NCBI GenBank assembly: GCA_904066235.2
Contig: CAJFCV020000001.1
Coordinates: forward strand, 5,952,001-6,016,000
Direction of reading: 5' to 3'
DNA: 64,000 nucleotides
From: Bursaphelenchus xylophilus
Lineage: Eukaryota > Nematoda > Chromadorea > Rhabditida > Aphelenchoididae
Of the stretch, positions 43,401 to 54,400 are shown one piece after another. The translations under genes and the position numbers were made by a program. The notes below the pieces were generated by a model that had not been told where the DNA came from, made no database searches, and saw nothing but the letters and a program-made list of their open reading frames with translations. Numbering within the stretch: the stretch's first letter is position 1; each line of letters begins with the position of its first letter.

Positions 43401-46400
43401 GATACGACATTCTGTCTGTGTGAGCCACCCTCTGAATGCCCTTCCCAATCTTCCGCCTTCGATTGGAGTCGCTTCCGCATTCCCGATGCTCGATCTGGCC
43501 GAACATTACCGAAATATTTACTCTCAACCTGTGATCCGGGTAGCCTCTTCCATGAGTCGGTCCTCTTCCATATTTGGGTCCAGTCATCACACTTCCACCA
43601 ACAATATTTATCAACCTTCAACCTCTCGAATCCAAGATCGATCTCAAATTAAGCGATCCCCCGTTCCCGGAAGTGATCTCAGATCAAGAATGACGTCATC
43701 TGTCCCTCCCCGACCATTTCGTGAACTACCTCAGTCATCCCGATTACCCTCGGAACTTCCATTTCATCCTCAGTCGAAGATCTCAGTTCATTCCGCAGAT
43801 GTTCCATCAACTTCTTCTCTTTATTCCTGTCTCAATACCCCTACCTCGTCCACCTCTCCGTTTAATGTGAATATGAGAAACCCCAAGTCTGAACGACATA
43901 AAAAGCGACATCTCCGGGCGTCTAAAGTAGAATCGAATGGGGAAGTTAATGGCCAGGGTCATTTGTCATCAACTCCGTCGGGGAATTCGACCAGTATAAA
44001 GGAAGATATATACGAAAGGATCTCGAGGAACAACCTAGAAAATGGTCAAGCTTTTGAGAGCATGATAGATCAACCTGAAACTACGGTGGATGCTCGAAAA
44101 GTTAACGGACATCCGTCTGTCAGAAAAGAAGGTAAAAGAAATCAAGAAGAACTTGGACAAGGACCGGCCGAGTATGGAAGAGTTTGTGATTATGTGGTCT
44201 CGACTTCTAATTACAACCAGGATTTGCTGGATCGAATCGATCCCTACAACTCTCTGGGTTATTCGGCCATTTCGCAAAAGACTTCAGCAACCAAAAAGAG
44301 AGTTCGGTTCAGAAATCGACCGGAGAAAACGACCGGTTCTTTTATTCTTGACGTTTATAACCCCGGAAAGGTCGACAGGCAGCGAGAAGAGGATTTGGAT
44401 TCGTCGAGACGACTTCTGAATGACGTCGTTGGCTTGGAAGGTGTCCACGAAAGTCTGAGGACTTACCAGATGGTCGCAAACCTAAGAATAGGGCTCAAAA
44501 AGATAAAATTATCCAAATTGGAGGGCATAGCAGACATTCTGATCCGAAATAATCATAAACAACAGTCTTTATTACAGAGGCCACGCAAGAAACCGCTGCA
44601 GGAATATTACAACGACGACGACGCTGAGCTCGAAGGTAGGCCTCGGGATGGATAATCTTTTTCAGAATTTATTTTGGGAGTATGATTTTTAAAATGTTTT
44701 GAGTGTAATGTCCCGAAATTTGATATTTTTATTTTTTGATAGTTACTTTTTTAGCCATGGCCAAGATGGTGGACCCAAATGCTCCAAAACCCGAGGGCTC
44801 GATTGTTTTGCCAGTCAGAGGAGAATTTCCAAAGGAGTTCCAACAGAATGGGTCCACTCCCAGAAGCATCGACTCCGTTCTGCAGAAGCATTCCCAAACA
44901 CAGCCCAAGGCAGTTGCCGCTGCAATACTCGACCAGAGCGGGAAAATGAACATGAACATAAATTACGGTAAGAATTATTTTTTATTAGGAACACTTTAGA
45001 ATGAAAGTTCCTTTATGGGGGCTCCTACTTTTAGACGGGACATATCTCAAAAAATCCGAAAAATTGTGCTGATCAAGAATATATAAAAATTAGCTGCCCA
45101 GTTTTGGATGGTCGAAATGCCCAAAAACTGGCTAAACTTATCGGCAAAAGGCACAGGCGTTGCAAAAAATGCCAAACGATAAAAAGCGCGGTCGGTGTCT
45201 TCCTCCGGAAGGGAGCGGCGTGGCCGAGTGGCTAGTGCTGAGGTCTAGAAATCAAGGGGGTTCGATTTCTTGGCCCGAATCAACTTTTTTAAAGTTGAAG
45301 GTCTGACAAATTAATTTTTTTACCAAAACTTATTTATTGCGTCTTAGAGACTCAAGACACATAATTTTAGGCTAAAATAAAATTTGTAAACCTAGATTCA
45401 GTGGAAAGGGGTTATGTGGAGGCTAATTATGCGGCTAATTTTTACATATTCTGAATCAGCATGATTTTACGTATTTTTGAGATACGTCCCGTCTAAAAGT
45501 CGGAGCCCCATAGAAGTACATTCGTTAGATATTTTTATTATTTTGATTCAGAGCAGGTGAGATGGTTTCCATTCTAGGTAAATTATTCTCGCGTGCACAG
45601 AAAGTGGCGCACCTGTTGACCACCAAACAAATCAGCATGGCTAATGTGAATGGTCAGAAGGAGAAGGTCCCTTTGTGCAGAGTGGGGGATTGTGTAGGAC
45701 TAGTCTATCCGAATACTGAACCGTTGGCCTTTCTCTGCGCCTTTTATGGATGCCTTCTGGCTGGAATGGTCCCCGTGCCAGTGGATGTTCCCACGAATAG
45801 AAGAGTAAGGCTTAAAAGTTCTGTATTTTTGATTGGTGACTAATTTAATGGCGAGTCATAAATTGTTTACTGTAGGATGCCGGAACTCAACAATTTGGAT
45901 TTCTCCTTGGATCTTGTGGAGTCTCAGTAGTCCTGACTTCGGAGTCCTGCTACAAAACCCTTCCCCGAATGGGCTCTGCAGCGATGTCATCAGCAACGTC
46001 CGCTGCCTCTGCTGTTTCTTCAGGATATGCGACGAATACGACCTCTTCCGGCGGATCTAATGGCATCGTTTCACCCTCGGCGTCGATCTCAGGAATCGGA
46101 AATAACTCAAACAAAGACCCCAACGACATCTACGAGTTCAAAGGATGGCCGAAACTCCACTGGATCGTCACCGAACATCTACAGAAACCCGCTAAAGACT
46201 TTGCTTTACCCTCATTTAACAGCCCTGAAGACACGGCTTATGTGGAATACAGCACTGACAAGGAAGGAGGAGTCAAGGGAGTCTGTGTTTCCAGACAGAG
46301 TATGATTGCTCATTGTCGTGCGTTAACGGCTGTGATGGGATATACGGAAGGAGAAACCATGATCTCGTTACTCGATTTTAAGAAGGACGTCGGACTCTGG

Positions 46401-49400
46401 CATCTGATTACTGTAATTTTTTTGTTTTTGATTTTATTTTTTATTTTAGGCGATTTATTGCGGAATGAAGATTGTTTTTGTGCCCTACACTTTGATGAAG
46501 TCGAATCCCAGCCTTTGGTTGACTCAAGTTGCAAAGACTAAGGCCGCGGTGGTCCTTCTGAAATCGCGAGACCTACATTGGAGTCTAATGGCGGCCCAGA
46601 GAGAGACGAAAGAGATCAATCTCGAATCCGTTAGAGCCATTATTGTCTCTGATGGGTCCAATCCGTGGTCACTCTCATCGTGTGATCAATTCTCAACCGT
46701 CTTTGCTTCGAAAGGGCTTCAACCAAACACAATATGTCCTACTTCTGGTTCACCGGAAACTGGAACTGTATCCATCAGACGGCCTTCAATGGGAACGGGA
46801 TCAAACTCGGGTCACGGTACCCTCTCTATGACGGCCCTCAGCCATTCTGTGGTTAGAGTTAACCCCCAAAACTCATTGAACTCACTAACTCTTCAAGTAA
46901 GTTCAGCAAAATTGATTTTTTTTATTTTATTTTTTTGTAGGATTCGGGTACCGTAATCCCAGGTGGAATGGCTGTCGTTGTGAAGATGAATGGAGCTCCG
47001 AAAGTCTGTAGAACTGATGAAGTTGGAGAGATTTGTCTCCATGCCCCATCGACAGCCTCTTGTTATTACGGACTGAAGGGAATCTCCTCCCAGACATTCC
47101 AAGTGAACCCTTTGGCCCCGGATGAGAAGGTTCTGGGTGCGATCAGATATGTTCGAAGTGGATTGGTCGGATTCCTAGGACCGGATGGTCTCATTTTTGT
47201 CATTGGAAATCGACAGTCGATCATGAATGTGTCCGGGAAACAATACAGTGCGGATGATCTGATAGCCACAACCCTGTCAGTCGAACCATTAAAGTTTATC
47301 TACCGAGGCCGAGTTGCTGTCTTCAGTGTTCCCGTCCTTCGGGATGAGAGAATCATTGTGATTGCTGAGCAGAAGCAAGATGCGAGTGAAGAGGACTCGT
47401 TCAATTGGATGATCCGAGTCCTTCAAGCCGTGGATTCCATCCATCAAGTCGGGATTTATTGTTTGATTTTGGTGGCCCCAAATCAATTACCGAAGGCTTC
47501 ACTAGGCGGAGTTCATGTTGCCGAAACCCGACAAAGATTTCTGGATGGTTACCTTCATCCGGTAACTCTTCTGATGTGCCCTCAAAATTGTGTTCTGAAC
47601 CTTCCCCGACCTCGAGAACCTCAACACAATGATGTGGGTCCTGCGGCAATGTTTGTGGGCAATATTGTTCAAGGTGTTAGAATAGCCAGTGCGGAGGGAA
47701 GAGCTCTCACAATGACTCCAGACGAGCCCTTCTTTTTGGTGGACACCCTCAGATTAAGGGCTCAGCAGCATCCGGATCATGTTTTATATGGAATTGTCAA
47801 CGCAAAAGGAGCCGAAGTTGAGACGTTGACTTGTTCCCAACTTTGGAGGAAAGCCGAGCGAATTGGAGCTCTTCTTCTGGACAAGGGACACTTGAATCCC
47901 GGGGATCATGTAGCTCTCATTTTCTCCCCAGGTCTTGATTTAATTGCGGCGTTTTATGGCTGTTTGGTGGTTGGTCTTGTGCCCGTCTGTATCCGCGCCC
48001 CTTCTCTTCAAAACCTTCACAACTCGCTGATTACTGTCCGAATGGTTGTTGATGTCTCCAAATCGGTAGCGCTTCTCAGTACAGCGCCAATGATCAAGTT
48101 ACTGAAGAGCAAAGAGGCTTCCCACAGAGTCAGCACCAAGGCTTGGCCTACTATTTTGGACATAAACGACACTCCATCGTCATCTGTGGCGAGACGAAAG
48201 AATCAGCAGATAGATCAGCAGCTGATTGCATTGCGAAGTCACAAGGATCCTTGTTTTCTGGCAAGCCTTATTTCTGTTCAGATTAATGTTTTTTACGGCC
48301 TTTTTTAACTGATTTATTGCAGGATTTTGCCGTCAGCACCACCGGTCAGCTGGCTGGCGTCGTTATTACTCATGAGGCCATAGTTCAGCAGTGCAAAAGC
48401 CTCAAGGTTGCTTGTGAATTGTACCCTTCCAGACACGTTGTTCTATGTCTGGACCCATATTCCGGACTCGGATTCACTTTATGGTGTCTGTTGGGAGTAT
48501 ATGCTGGTCATAGATCAACGCTCATTCCTCCCTCCGAGGTTGAACTTAACCCTTCATTATGGCTGAGTACTGTATCTCAACATCAAGGTAGGGGTTCTTT
48601 GAGTTACCAAAATTCCTTTTAGCTCGAGATACCTTCTGCTCCTACAGTATCCTGAATGTTTGTGTGCGTGAATTGGCGGCGCAGGTCAATATCCTGAAGG
48701 AGAAGAATCTGAGTCTGTCATCCTTGCGTAACTGTGTGATAGTGGCCGAAGAACGACCGAGGTACGCGCTGTGCCAGGCCTTCATCCGACTCTTCCGACC
48801 CTTAGGGCTTAATGGACGAGCTGTCTCGACCTCCTTCGGATCTAGAGTGAACACTGCCATCTGTCTTCAAGGAGCTTCAAGTCCGGATCCGACCACCGTC
48901 TACGTGGATTCCCGAGCTCTGCGGAATGATCGAGTGACCCTGGTGGAGAAGGGAGCCCCTCATTCGATCCCTTTAATGGAATGCGGGAAACTCCTCCCTG
49001 GAGTCAAAGTGGTCATTGCCAATCCAGAAACCAAAGGCCAATGCGCGGACTCTCATCTGGGCGAGATCTGGGTGGCCTCAGGTCATAATGCCTCCGGGTA
49101 TTTCTCCATTTTTGGCGATGAAAACCAAAGTCATAGCGATCATTTCAAGGCAAAGTTGAGGACTGGAGACACGAACACAGTGTTCGCCAGGACTGGATTC
49201 CTCGGATTTCTACGACAAACTGAAGCCATCACGGCTGACGGAGGTAGGTTGCATTATTTAAATGGATAATAAATATTGAATTGTTATTAATGGCATCTTC
49301 TAGAACTCCATGATGCAGTTTTCGTAGTGGGATCCTTGGATGAAACCCTCATGTTAAGAGGAATGAGGTATCATCCAGTGGATATTGAGACATCGGTCTG

Positions 49401-49743
49401 TCGAAGCCACAAACGAATTGTAGAGAGGTGAGTATCGGGATGTTTACCTTTCAATAAGTAACGCATCAAGCCTTATTTTTAATATTCCAGTGCTGTGTTC
49501 ACATGGACCCATCTTCTGGTAGTGGTAGCCGAGACTGATTGCTCCGAAGCCGAAGCCCTTGACCTCGTTCCGGCCATTACTTCTAGAATATTGGAGGATC
49601 AACATCTGATTGTGGGTGTTGTGATGATTGTGGATGCTCACACAATCCCAATCAATAGCCGGGGGGAGAAACAACGGATGCATCTGCGGGACTCCTTCCT
49701 CAAAGATCAACTCGATCCTATCTACGTGGCCTACAACATGTAG
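40418..49743 (+). CDS. dip-2: Disco-interacting protein 2 (DIP2)
   Basis: More than 15 exons encode about 1,600 residues (human DIP2A has 1,571). DIP2 proteins carry two adenylate-forming (fatty acyl-AMP ligase-like) domains, and have been linked to axon patterning and diacylglycerol balance. The N-terminus MKDLNEVDLAKLPSSIRAKI and LDLELSEGDITEKGYWKK is the DMAP1-binding domain. KIQQLLLTLQ, RPRKKPLQEYY and DPNAPKPEG follow the human order. First AMP-binding domain: VGLVYPNTEPLAFLCAFYGC through GLVGFLGPDGLIFVIGNR. Second: GDHVALIFSPGLDLIAAFYG, DFAVSTTGQLAGVVITHEA and GLGFTLWCLLGVYAGH. The end is NSRGEKQRMHLRD then LDPIYVAYNM. The intron 40877-42237 and two others hold possible alternative 5' exons or a repeat. 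Confidence 0.93.
42122..42177 (+). other. Candidate alternative first exon of DIP2
   Basis: ATG at 42122 opens MFLNEIQTKPLSTTYFSY and reaches a good donor (TACT, then GTAAGAAG) whose phase matches the acceptor of the canonical exon at 42238 (SSSSDDDDDDD). About 160 bp upstream is a GC-rich block followed by TTTTAAAAGCCC near 41960, which could be a core promoter. Using this start would replace the DMAP1-binding domain. The evidence is phase plus motif only. Confidence 0.3.
43357..44577 (+). CDS. Large optional 5' coding exon of DIP2 (about 407 codons)
   Basis: An open frame starts at ATG 43357 inside the intron between the TLQ exon (ending 43135) and the RPRKKPLQ exon (44578), and runs without interruption in frame into the latter. 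407 codons without a stop in intronic DNA is unlikely by chance. It is Ser/Pro-rich at first (about residues 60-180), then charged, and ends in a helical stretch (RTYQMVANLRIGLKKIKLSK). It contains TKKRVRFRNRPE, a textbook RVxF-type docking motif for protein phosphatase 1. An upstream in-frame stop at 43300-43302 means it is either an alternative first exon or is spliced in at an acceptor between 43303 and 43357. No counterpart is known to me in vertebrate DIP2. Confidence 0.6.
45013..45512. repeat. TIR element with tRNA-Ser-like core in a DIP2 intron
   Basis: The left end (TATGGGGGCTCCTACTTTTA, then GACGGGACATATCTC) and right end (GAGATACGTCCCGTC, then TAAAAGTCGGAGCCCCATA) are inverted copies over about 110 bp. 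Around 45215-45290 the core reads GGCGTGGCCGAGTGGCTAG, GTCTAGAAATC and GGTTCGATTTC. This is an A-box, an AGA anticodon-like loop and a near-perfect B-box, resembling tRNA-Ser. The variable arm and acceptor pairing are lost, so it is a tRNA-derived segment. The element lies within the 610-nt intron 44968-45577 and leaves both splice sites intact. Confidence 0.75.
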
Positions 49744-51488
49744 AGACGCTAGTATTTATATTAATTTTAATTTGACCGGTGGCCTCATCTTTTCAAAAAC
49801 AATTCCCGGAAATCTCTTTCGGCTTTTCATATTGCCAATTCTCTTTGCTCAGAGCATTTCTAAGTAATATTTACTCTCAACTTGCCTTTACTTGTATTCA
49901 TTCTCAACAGGTGAGGGGGAAGAACTGTGTGATCCTCTCTTTTTCTTCTCCAATCTTAATTACGCAACTAATTAGACTCCACTCTCATCTGAAATTCCTT
50001 CGCAGTCATTTGAAACGGGCTTTTAACTCTTGTAAACTCACCTTTTTTATATTGTACATTGTTTTTTCTAACTGTTATTATTTATTCGAATAAAAATTTA
50101 ATGAAACAGATCAAGTGTAAGTCCCTTGTTTGGTTTACTACTTCCATTATTTGATTGCCAAAAGCGGGGTCCAGTGAAAAAAGATGTCTCCCGACCTTGC
50201 ACTTGCCCCTTTTTGGTTGGGATTGTCTTGATTTGGAAACATTGGTCCCAAAAAGTGGTGGACTGGGCCAATTTGAAGGCCGACCCCTCCTTTTTGGCTG
50301 AGCGGTGTCCTGTTTCCTTCTGAAGCCGAAAGAGCCGGAGGCGTCTCAAATAAGCTCTTACTCTCCGCTTTTTACGTTCTCGTCCCCCTCGCACACTTTT
50401 TTTTAATTCCATCTCTATTTTCAATCAAAACCCATCGTTTATATCCTTGATGGTCTCTTCAGATGACGTCATTCTGTCAAATCATCAACTTTCTTTGAAT
50501 ATTTTCCCATTCTAAAGGGTTTCGAATTGTCTTTCTTTCTCTATTTGCCCTGAAGACTTGATTGTTGGAAGTAATTGATTACTTGAAGCTGTGTACTCTC
50601 CCTTCTCCCACCAGTTTATTACTATTTAATAATATATTACCCGTCTGTTTACGTATTCAATTAAACCGCATCTTTTTGTGGCCTCGTCACGCGTCCCCAA
50701 CCCAGTACTTCTTCCTTCACCTCAGGGCATAACCCGCTCCCTTTTGTCTGCCGCTTTTGCGGGAAATAAATTGGGACCCAACTTTGTCCAAATTAACGCC
50801 CTTTGGCGGTATTATTCGAATACTCGTTCCCAGGCCCAGGCGCATTATCTGGCCGAGTTATTCTTCTGTCTTTTTTTTTATTTTCGTCGCCCATGATTTG
50901 TGGCCAAGGAAGGGGAAAAACAAAGGCGTGGAGAGTCCCCATAGAAAAGGCCCTTTCAGCGCCATGATCGACGACTTGTTCATGGCCCTGTTCATGGAAG
51001 GAGCATCCGCTTTTCGCGCCTCAATCCGGGATTAATTGGCCCTTCCCGTGCCCTTAATTTTTATGTTTTGAATTGGCCATCGGAGCATGTTTCCTCCATT
51101 TGATCTGTCTTTATTCGGAGTAGCCTTTGCGAACTCTTTGTACAAAAAAAACTGCGAAACGAGTGAGTAATGTAACGGTTCTCTAAATTTATTCCAGCAT
51201 CCGCTCTTTTTATGGGCAGAGGCGCTTCGTTTGGCCATCGAATCCGGCATCAATCTTGTTTTTATTGCCCCAAACCCATTTGTATAATTTCTCTCTTTCT
51301 GAGGCATTTTTAATCGAAAAAAGAGTGTTCTAACCCCTCGAGTTCAGTCCTGAAATTGAGTCGCGCGTCTTATCGTGTTTACCCCCGCAGGGCTTCGTCT
51401 CCGTCCTCTCCCTTTATTATATTATTTTAGGTCCTTCGACCGGTAGAATTGGACAAAAAAGGTGGAGGATGTGAATGGACAGCCTATT
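49744..51488. other. Long non-coding stretch between DIP2 and LIN-10
   Basis: No gene or repeat could be supported. GAATAAAAATTT near 50088 is a probable DIP2 polyadenylation signal. Pyrimidine-rich tracts alternate with GGCC-rich blocks at 50680-51060, and TTATTTTAG ends at 51430, suggesting a 5'-UTR intron acceptor for LIN-10. The segment most likely carries LIN-10 upstream regulatory DNA and untranslated exons. Several frames of 60-110 codons lack family resemblance. Confidence 0.45.
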
Positions 51489-54400
51489 ATGACAACCAGC
51501 CCCGTCTCCGATCCCGACTCCGGCTCTAATGGCACCAGTAAGTACCACGATTTGAGGGATTACGTCATGAACAAGGGGTTTCACAATAAATATGGTCTTT
51601 TTGAGTTTGAAAACAGGAAAAAGAGGGGAAGATGGACAAAAGTACGAGTAAGAAAAGAAGTCTGTCTTCTCTGGTTCAAAACAAGATGAATAATTAAAGT
51701 AAACGAAGTCCGCTCTTAATTATAACCGTGAATCACAAGATTACAACAGCAATTATTGCAGTAAACGCAGGCGCGAGCACTTCTTCCCAGCAGTTCTGTC
51801 CGGCCCCTCCCTTCTTTTCGAATCCATTTATGGCCCCGTTCTTGCCCCAACAACCTAATGGTGTATATCAATCATCATCGCCGCAAATGAACGGCCAGAT
51901 GCCCTCAGGACAAGAGAAGACCGAGTTCCGGGTCAATCCGCTGACCGGTGGCTACTTTCTCTCGCCGCAACAATATCAGGAGATGATGCAGCAATACATG
52001 CACGGTCTTCTGGTGGCCGCTTCTCAGGGACAGCAAGTTGATCCTAATATGGGAGACATGGTGAGATCAGATTAATATTTTTGATGGTTTAGATATATTT
52101 ATTGGTCATTTTGATTTAAGTTTCGTATTCTAGAACACTGCGAATCCGTTCTTTCCGTCTTCTCATATGACTGCATTCTCTCAATGCACCCTCAGCTCTT
52201 CCTCAACACCTTCAAAGGCCCCTTCGCTTACCAGAACTGACCTTTCAACTAGCTCTAGTCCAGTCCAAACAAAGGATCGGGTCCATCCTCAATCTCCGTT
52301 GAGTTTCGTCGATGAAATCAGCATGTTACACAAGGAGTTGATAAATGGTAAGTATTTAAAAACGTTGTCTATTCCTCATGATTTAACTCTTTTGCCCTAA
52401 GGGTTTGGACTTTGGGATTTTAATTTAGTTGGGGTATCGAGTCGAGAGAAGATACGAAGCGGCCGTTTGCATGTCGGGGATATCTGAGAGCGGCCGAAAC
52501 TCTTTCTTTAAGGCCGCTCAAATTATAATTAGGAATTCGGGCCATGGTTTGGTCAAAAAACCTAATTTTGGCCTTGGAATAGTCGCGTCAAGGGTAGCAG
52601 AATCACCGGGGATTTGAGCTCAAAATTAACCTTGTCCATCGTTTTCTTCCATTAATTCTTTGAGGTTTTCCTTTCAAAACAGCTGAGGAAATATTTGTTT
52701 TATTAAAGCAAGTGGTAAGAATGATAAGGGAAGGTCCGAACATCTTGATTGACACTCCAATTTGTCCATTTGCAGTTCCCCTTCCTCATTTCGTAGGTGT
52801 TTATGATTGTTTCCCCCATTTATCTTGATTTCCCTTCTCTGGCCACGACATTTCTGTCTTTTATTGGGCATATGTCATAAATCTTAATGTACTCCGATCG
52901 GTGGTTTCTTGGCCATATTTGTTATTCTTGGGGGGTTTCTTCGGGAAATGTCATCGCCCGCCCTTTTGCCGTCGGATGTCATAATTCTTTGACGTCTCTT
53001 TAATTAATTATGCCGTTGAATGGAAAGGAGATGTTTTGGAGTTATTTTTGCATAATTAGTGCTAATTATAGCTGTAAACTGCCAGATTAATAACTGATTA
53101 CTGGACATCAGGCCTAGTGTAATATAAGATTACTTCCTCCTACTCTCTGGCTGTTAATATCCAATCCCCATTTAGGGGCATTTCTTTGTTTTTTGGAGGC
53201 CTTATAAGCAAATGTTATCTTTTTCTTTGGGTCGAATCATCAGCTGAGTCATGGAGAACAAGGCCCGAAGAAGGTCAAGGAATGCGTGTTCGGGAGATGG
53301 TCGAACACGGCGTCGGCCTTGAGTGGACAGTGGCCAGGCCTGGGGATTTCAAGGAATTGGCCTTGGCCCTGTCCGCGAGAAGCTGCCCTTTTCCTCTTCT
53401 CCTCTTTTCTCTCGCCTCTCTTTTGTTTTCCCGCACTCTCTCCCCTCTCGCCCGAGGCCATGCTCCCAAAAGAGCTTCCTTTTCTTGGCACCTTCATCTT
53501 GTTGTATGTAAAACTCTTGATCTTCGAAAACTTATTGATTCGATGGAAGAGGCAAGAAATGCTTAGGAAACATTTTTTTTTGGAAAGGGAGATCTGGTTT
53601 AAAAAGAGGCGAGGGCACAATGGATGGCATCCGTAGCCTTCCGAATCCTTTAAATATTTTTGTATTAATTATTCATATTTTTATTCAAATTTGAGGTTAA
53701 TTGTTTTCCAATATTTTTGCTAATTCTTTAATCCGTAGGGCATGGATGGAAAGGATATCTTGAAAGGGCCTTCTCTCATTTTGTCGCATTTTCCATGGCT
53801 TTGGAGATTAACAAAGCCTCGTTTCATATAATCTCGAATACTTTTCCCCGCACCGGCATTCCCCTCTTTTCCGCTCGCTTTTTGCAAACCGAAGGGAAAG
53901 CGTTTATGCAGATTTGGGAGATAAGCGACCTTAATTAAGGCTTCTCGGCCTTTCTTCTCAACTTTTTCTTTTAAATTTTTTGTTTGTAATTAATTTTTTA
54001 AATTAATTTATTTTAGATGATCAATCTTTGAAGAATCCGATGACTTCTTCCTCGAATCTCGAATGTGCTGAAACCAGCTCATCCCCGCCACTTCCGCAGA
54101 CTTCTGAATCCACGGAAAAGTTACAGGATCATGGTGAACGAACAGAAACTCTGGAGCCGAATCCAATCCAACCTGAATCTAGTCTAGAAAATCGAGATCT
54201 CAATCCAGCTCAGACTTTGGATGCGAATGAACCTGCATCTGGGACTTCAGAAGTTGTAGAATCCATAGCCGTATCTTCAGAATTCAAAGAAGAGGTCAGT
54301 ACGATATCCCCAGACACAACTCAAGATGGCCAGAGACAACGCGCAGATTCAGAACCTATACCTGGGACCTCAACACAACCGGAGGCCCAACCTGATGCCA

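Noticed and set aside
45215..45290. Functional tRNA-Ser(AGA) gene
   Set aside because: The anticodon-like loop and boxes match, but the long variable arm and acceptor stem are missing and the segment is embedded in a TIR element.
53186..53636. Several overlapping frames of 60-126 codons in the LIN-10 1.7-kb intron
   Set aside because: They run through a pyrimidine-rich tract on both strands; composition is biased and nothing resembles a protein family.
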